Assembly: GCA_903919615.1 (NCBI GenBank)
Contig: CAIXIX010000323.1
Coordinates: 1 to 64,000 of the forward strand
Direction of reading: 5' to 3'
From: an uncultured Chthonomonas sp.
GTDB lineage: Bacteria; Armatimonadota; Chthonomonadetes; Chthonomonadales; Chthonomonadaceae
Length of the DNA: 64,000 nt
Below are positions 61,685 through 64,000 of the stretch, piece after piece. Numbering within the stretch: the stretch's first letter is position 1; every line of letters begins with the position of its first letter. Below the pieces are notes generated by a model, which saw only the letters and a program-made list of their open reading frames with translations, had not been told where the DNA came from and did no database searches. The position numbers were made by a program, and so were the translations under genes.

Positions 61685-61744
61685 GGCCAGCATCCGCACG
61701 AGAACGCATGGGCTTTCTGCCGCGTTCCGAAATGGGTGCTGGCC
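61685..61744 (+). ncRNA. structured leader RNA of the DUF2294 gene
   Basis: A nested hairpin is visible. The outer stem GGCCAGCATCC (61685-61695) pairs with GGGTGCTGGCC (61734-61744) with one G-T pair; the middle stem is GAACGC/GCGTTC; the inner stem is GGC/GCC around TTTCT. It ends 19 bases before the ATG, and no clear Shine-Dalgarno sequence separates them. It may be a cis-regulatory element acting on translation; no known riboswitch class was recognised. Confidence 0.5.
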
Positions 61745-61763
61745 TTCACTATTAGTAGTAACC

Positions 61764-62192
61764 ATGTTAAGCCGAACGACAAAAGGCACCATAGAAGCCG
61801 AAGTAGCGAATAGTGTCGTGCGCTTTCATCGAGAGCAGCACGGCCGTGGACCAGCCGACGTTCGAGCTAGCATACTGGGAGACATGGTCGTTGTACGGTG
61901 CTCAGGCATCTACACCCCCACCGAACAGAGGCTCTTCGCAACTGAGGATGGCCGAAGGCTGATTAAGAGCGCAAGGCAAGAGCTTCGCAGCATTAACCAC
62001 GGCGAAATTGAGAGCCTGATCGCTTCGATCACATCGACTGCCGTACTTCGAAGCTATTACGATATCGATGTTCAGAGCGCAGAGCAGGTTGAGATCTACG
62101 TGCTGGATGTCGATCTGGAGAAACGTCTTTTACGGCTTGATCTGGATCAATTGAATACGATCGCACCACGCGTGAGGTCGGATCGAAAATAG
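61764..62192 (+). CDS. DUF2294 family protein
   Basis: A 142-residue soluble protein of the DUF2294 family. It starts with a helix (MLSRTTKGTIEAEVANSVVR), then ADVRASILGDMVVVRCSGIY and TPTEQRLFATEDGRRLIKSA, and ends in a helix after STAVLRSYYDIDV. The family is widespread and functionally uncharacterised. The ATG lacks an obvious ribosome site and lies just after a stable leader hairpin, so expression may be controlled at translation. The kdp operon begins 230 bases downstream. Confidence 0.85.
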   Translation: MLSRTTKGTIEAEVANSVVRFHREQHGRGPADVRASILGDMVVVRCSGIYTPTEQRLFATEDGRRLIKSARQELRSINHGEIESLIASITSTAVLRSYYDIDVQSAEQVEIYVLDVDLEKRLLRLDLDQLNTIAPRVRSDRK

Positions 62193-62305
62193 GGGTTGCG
62201 AGTCAAACTCGACCCCGAACGCTGTTTACAACTGGATAGACAATCGGTTGCTTTTACTGAGGGTTTATAAGCGCTTCACGAGCGTGGAGAACCAGCTGTT
62301 CTGGA

Positions 62306-62383
62306 GGCCGGAGTTGCATTCCTGCCCAATCCTGTTTATGGCATATCTGCCACGAACCCGATTGGCGGGACGCGATTCCGGCC
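62306..62383 (+). ncRNA. structured leader RNA upstream of the kdp operon
   Basis: The outer stem GGCCGGA (62306-62312) pairs with TCCGGCC (62377-62383). Inside it, CCTGCCCAATC pairs imperfectly with GATTGGCGGG, and TGGCA/TGCCA forms the tip. A CCAG/CTGG hairpin precedes it and a TTTGTT/AACAAA pair follows just before the ribosome site. The CACGAACCCG segment faintly resembles conserved bases of the c-di-AMP (ydaO) riboswitch, which often controls kdp, but the match is too weak for an assignment. Confidence 0.45.
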
Positions 62384-62421
62384 TTCGTTTGTTCTGAGGA
62401 CAACAAAGGAGGAGAAGGACG

Positions 62422-62505
62422 ATGCAAGACCTTTTCTACATCGCGATTACCTTAATATTCTTCGTCGCATGCGCCGCCTATGTGCGGGCATGCGACAAAT
62501 TGTGA
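62422..62505 (+). CDS. 27-residue membrane peptide at the head of the kdp operon
   Basis: A short ORF with a strong GGAGGAG ribosome site. The translation begins MQDLFYIAITLIFFVACAAY and ends VRACDKL: one membrane helix followed by a conserved-looking charged end. Similar tiny ORFs with a (Y)VRxC(D/E)KL end are found before kdpF in other bacteria. It lies 22 bases upstream of kdpF. It is probably a small accessory subunit, function unproven. Confidence 0.7.
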   Translation: MQDLFYIAITLIFFVACAAYVRACDKL

Positions 62506-62527
62506 AGAGAGCAAAGGGCCTAACGCA

Positions 62528-62617
62528 ATGAATTACAACTACCTGTTTACGGGGCTGATCTCTCTTCTGCTCCTGGGCTATCTGCTCTATGCGCTGCTTA
62601 AGCCGGAACATTTCTAG
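62528..62617 (+). CDS. kdpF: potassium-transporting ATPase subunit KdpF
   Basis: A 29-residue single-helix peptide (MNYNYLFTGLISLLLLGYLL, then ends LLKPEHF), matching KdpF in size, the YLLYALLKPE-type end and position directly before kdpA. KdpF stabilises the KdpFABC complex. No good ribosome site is visible, so it may rely on coupling with the preceding ORF. Its stop codon is part of the kdpA ribosome site (TAGGAG). Confidence 0.88.
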   Translation: MNYNYLFTGLISLLLLGYLLYALLKPEHF

Positions 62618-62629
62618 GAGAATCCGTTA

Positions 62630-64000
62630 ATGACTGCAAATGGATGGATACAGATCATCCTCTTCTTTGGACTGATTCTGCTTGTCACCAAACCTATTGG
62701 CGCCTACATGGCGCGCGTTTTTGAGGGCGAGCGCACACTGCTCACTCCCATTATCAAACCCATCGAGAAGCTCTTCTACAAACTCAGCGGGGTAAAAGAA
62801 GACGAGGACATGCACTGGACAATCTATGCGTTCTCGCTGCTGATGTTTACTGTAATCGGCGTGGTACTTACGTATGCTCTGCTGAGGCTGCAGCGTCATC
62901 TTCCCTTTAACCCACGAGGTTTTGGCGGCAGAGACATGCCGGCGGATCTTTCCTTTAATACCGCAAGCTCTTTCGCGACCAATACCAACTGGCAGAACTA
63001 TCTCCCGGAGGCAACGGTTAGCTACTTCTCCAACATGGTAGCGTTGGCGATACACAACTGGATGTCTGCAGCGTCTGGCATCGTAATAGCCATTGCTCTC
63101 GTGCGCGGCTTTGCCCGAAAGTCGGCGCAGGGCATCGGCAACTTCTGGGTCGACCTGACACGGGCAACGTTGTACGTTCTCCTGCCTATCAGCCTGGTTT
63201 ATGCCGTCGTTCTAGTTCAGCAGGGCGTACCGCAAAACTTTAGCGCGTATACCGATATCACAACGATAGAAGGCGCAAAACAGACGATCGCCCAGGGACC
63301 CGTCGCTTCGCAAGAGGCGATCAAGATGCTTGGCACAAACGGCGGCGGCTTCTTTAACGCTAACTCTGCGCACCCATTCGAAAATCCGACCCCGTTTGCA
63401 AACCTATTGCAGATGCTCTCGATCTTCTTAATCCCTGCTGGCCTCACCTATACCTTTGGCAAAATGGTGGGCAACACGAAACAGGGATGGGCACTGTTTA
63501 GCGCAATGAGCGTTCTCTTCCTTGCTGGCGTTTTTGTCTTGTACCGCAGCGAGCAAGCGGGGAACCCAATCGTGACATCGCTGAAAGTTGCGAATAACGA
63601 TACGGGCACGCAGCCAGGCGGAAACATGGAGGGCAAGGAGACACGCTTTGGCATTGCAAACTCTGCGCTCTTCGCAACGGTAACTACCGATGCTTCGTGT
63701 GGCGCTGTTAATTGCATGCACGATAGCTTCACACCGATTGGTGGGCTCGTTCCTCTTGCCAACATCATGTCTGGCGAAGTGATCTTCGGCGGCACCGGCT
63801 CTGGCCTCTACGGCATGCTGATGTACGCTATTATCGGCGTATTTATCGCGGGGCTGATGGTAGGAAGAACACCTGAGTATCTCGGAAAGAAGATTGAGCA
63901 GTACGAAGTGAAGATGGCGATGCTCGCCGTGCTTGTGCTTGCTGCCGATATTCTCTGCTTCACGGCAGTTGGCCTGAACCTGAACATTGCACCCGGAAAG
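62630..64000 (+). CDS. kdpA: potassium-transporting ATPase subunit KdpA (cut by window end)
   Basis: The first 457 residues of KdpA, the potassium-selective membrane subunit of the KdpFABC pump; the family is usually about 560-600 residues, so the C-terminus lies beyond the window. Selectivity-filter regions are visible: [33 protein letters not shown] and [19 protein letters not shown]. About nine membrane helices are present. TAGGAG lies nine bases upstream of the ATG. kdpB and kdpC are expected next. Kdp operons are induced by low potassium, usually through KdpDE, not seen here. Confidence 0.95.
   Translation, partial: MTANGWIQIILFFGLILLVTKPIGAYMARVFEGERTLLTPIIKPIEKLFYKLSGVKEDEDMHWTIYAFSLLMFTVIGVVLTYALLRLQRHLPFNPRGFGGRDMPADLSFNTASSFATNTNWQNYLPEATVSYFSNMVALAIHNWMSAASGIVIAIALVRGFARKSAQGIGNFWVDLTRATLYVLLPISLVYAVVLVQQGVPQNFSAYTDITTIEGAKQTIAQGPVASQEAIKMLGTNGGGFFNANSAHPFENPTPFANLLQMLSIFLIPAGLTYTFGKMVGNTKQGWALFSAMSVLFLAGVFVLYRSEQAGNPIVTSLKVANNDTGTQPGGNMEGKETRFGIANSALFATVTTDASCGAVNCMHDSFTPIGGLVPLANIMSGEVIFGGTGSGLYGMLMYAIIGVFIAGLMVGRTPEYLGKKIEQYEVKMAMLAVLVLAADILCFTAVGLNLNIAPGK

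Overview
The window comes from a diderm bacterium of intermediate GC content. Evidence for an outer membrane is a Wza-type export protein, a Wzz-type chain-length protein and the LspA/Lgt lipoprotein pair. The gene mix (GxGYxYP and DUF5722 carbohydrate-related proteins, VCBS/FG-GAP repeats, a tricorn-like S41 protease, a DUF5117 metalloprotease, ankyrin/squalene-cyclase-like proteins) fits Armatimonadota best, with Acidobacteriota or Planctomycetota as alternatives. This placement is inference, because no rRNA marker is present. No tRNA, rRNA, insertion sequence, phage gene or CRISPR array was seen.

Layout. 0.2-5.3 kb: VCBS-repeat protein, Gfo/Idh/MocA oxidoreductase and a secreted GxGYxYP protein. 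5.4-27.7 kb: a large exopolysaccharide locus. It opens with an unusual WecG/TagA glycosyltransferase fused to two STAS domains (+ strand) and an NRPS-like protein (condensation-domain stub, adenylation, carrier, thioesterase; - strand). A sigma-70-family factor follows, then a - strand series of three GT4 and three GT2 glycosyltransferases, two hexapeptide acyltransferases, a Wzx-like flippase, an O-antigen ligase/polymerase-like protein, a 52-residue membrane protein, a processive GT2, a CpsD-like P-loop protein, Wzz and Wza. Several of these genes are translationally coupled. The sigma-factor gene and the last GT4 gene share a near-identical 48-bp upstream element containing a palindrome and a TACAAT box.

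27.9-39.5 kb: MFS transporter, DUF488 protein, GpsA, Tat-exported phosphoesterase, DUF5722 protein and three ankyrin-repeat proteins, one carrying a CXXCH motif and a cyclase-like toroid. 39.5-44.1 kb: a coupled - strand operon of DUF4149 membrane protein, GlcD-type FAD oxidase, PP2C phosphatase, a Ser/Thr kinase-like membrane protein and a small membrane protein. 44.1-54.7 kb: aldo/keto reductase, a 1226-residue S41 protease, thioredoxin-like protein, DUF5117 metalloprotease, an STN-domain protein with a 13-unit glycine-rich tail, and a PsbP-like protein. 54.9-60.5 kb: ileS, a cysteine-less DksA/TraR-like protein, lspA, lgt and a C26 glutamine amidotransferase. 60.7-64.0 kb: a dolichyl-phosphate-mannose-synthase-like GT2, a DUF2294 gene behind a strong promoter and a structured leader, and the start of a kdp operon (27-residue ORF, kdpF, kdpA cut by the window end), also behind a structured leader.

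The points most worth a second look are the shared EPS promoter element, the WecG-STAS-STAS fusion, the NRPS-like protein beside the sigma factor, and the two structured leaders near the right end.
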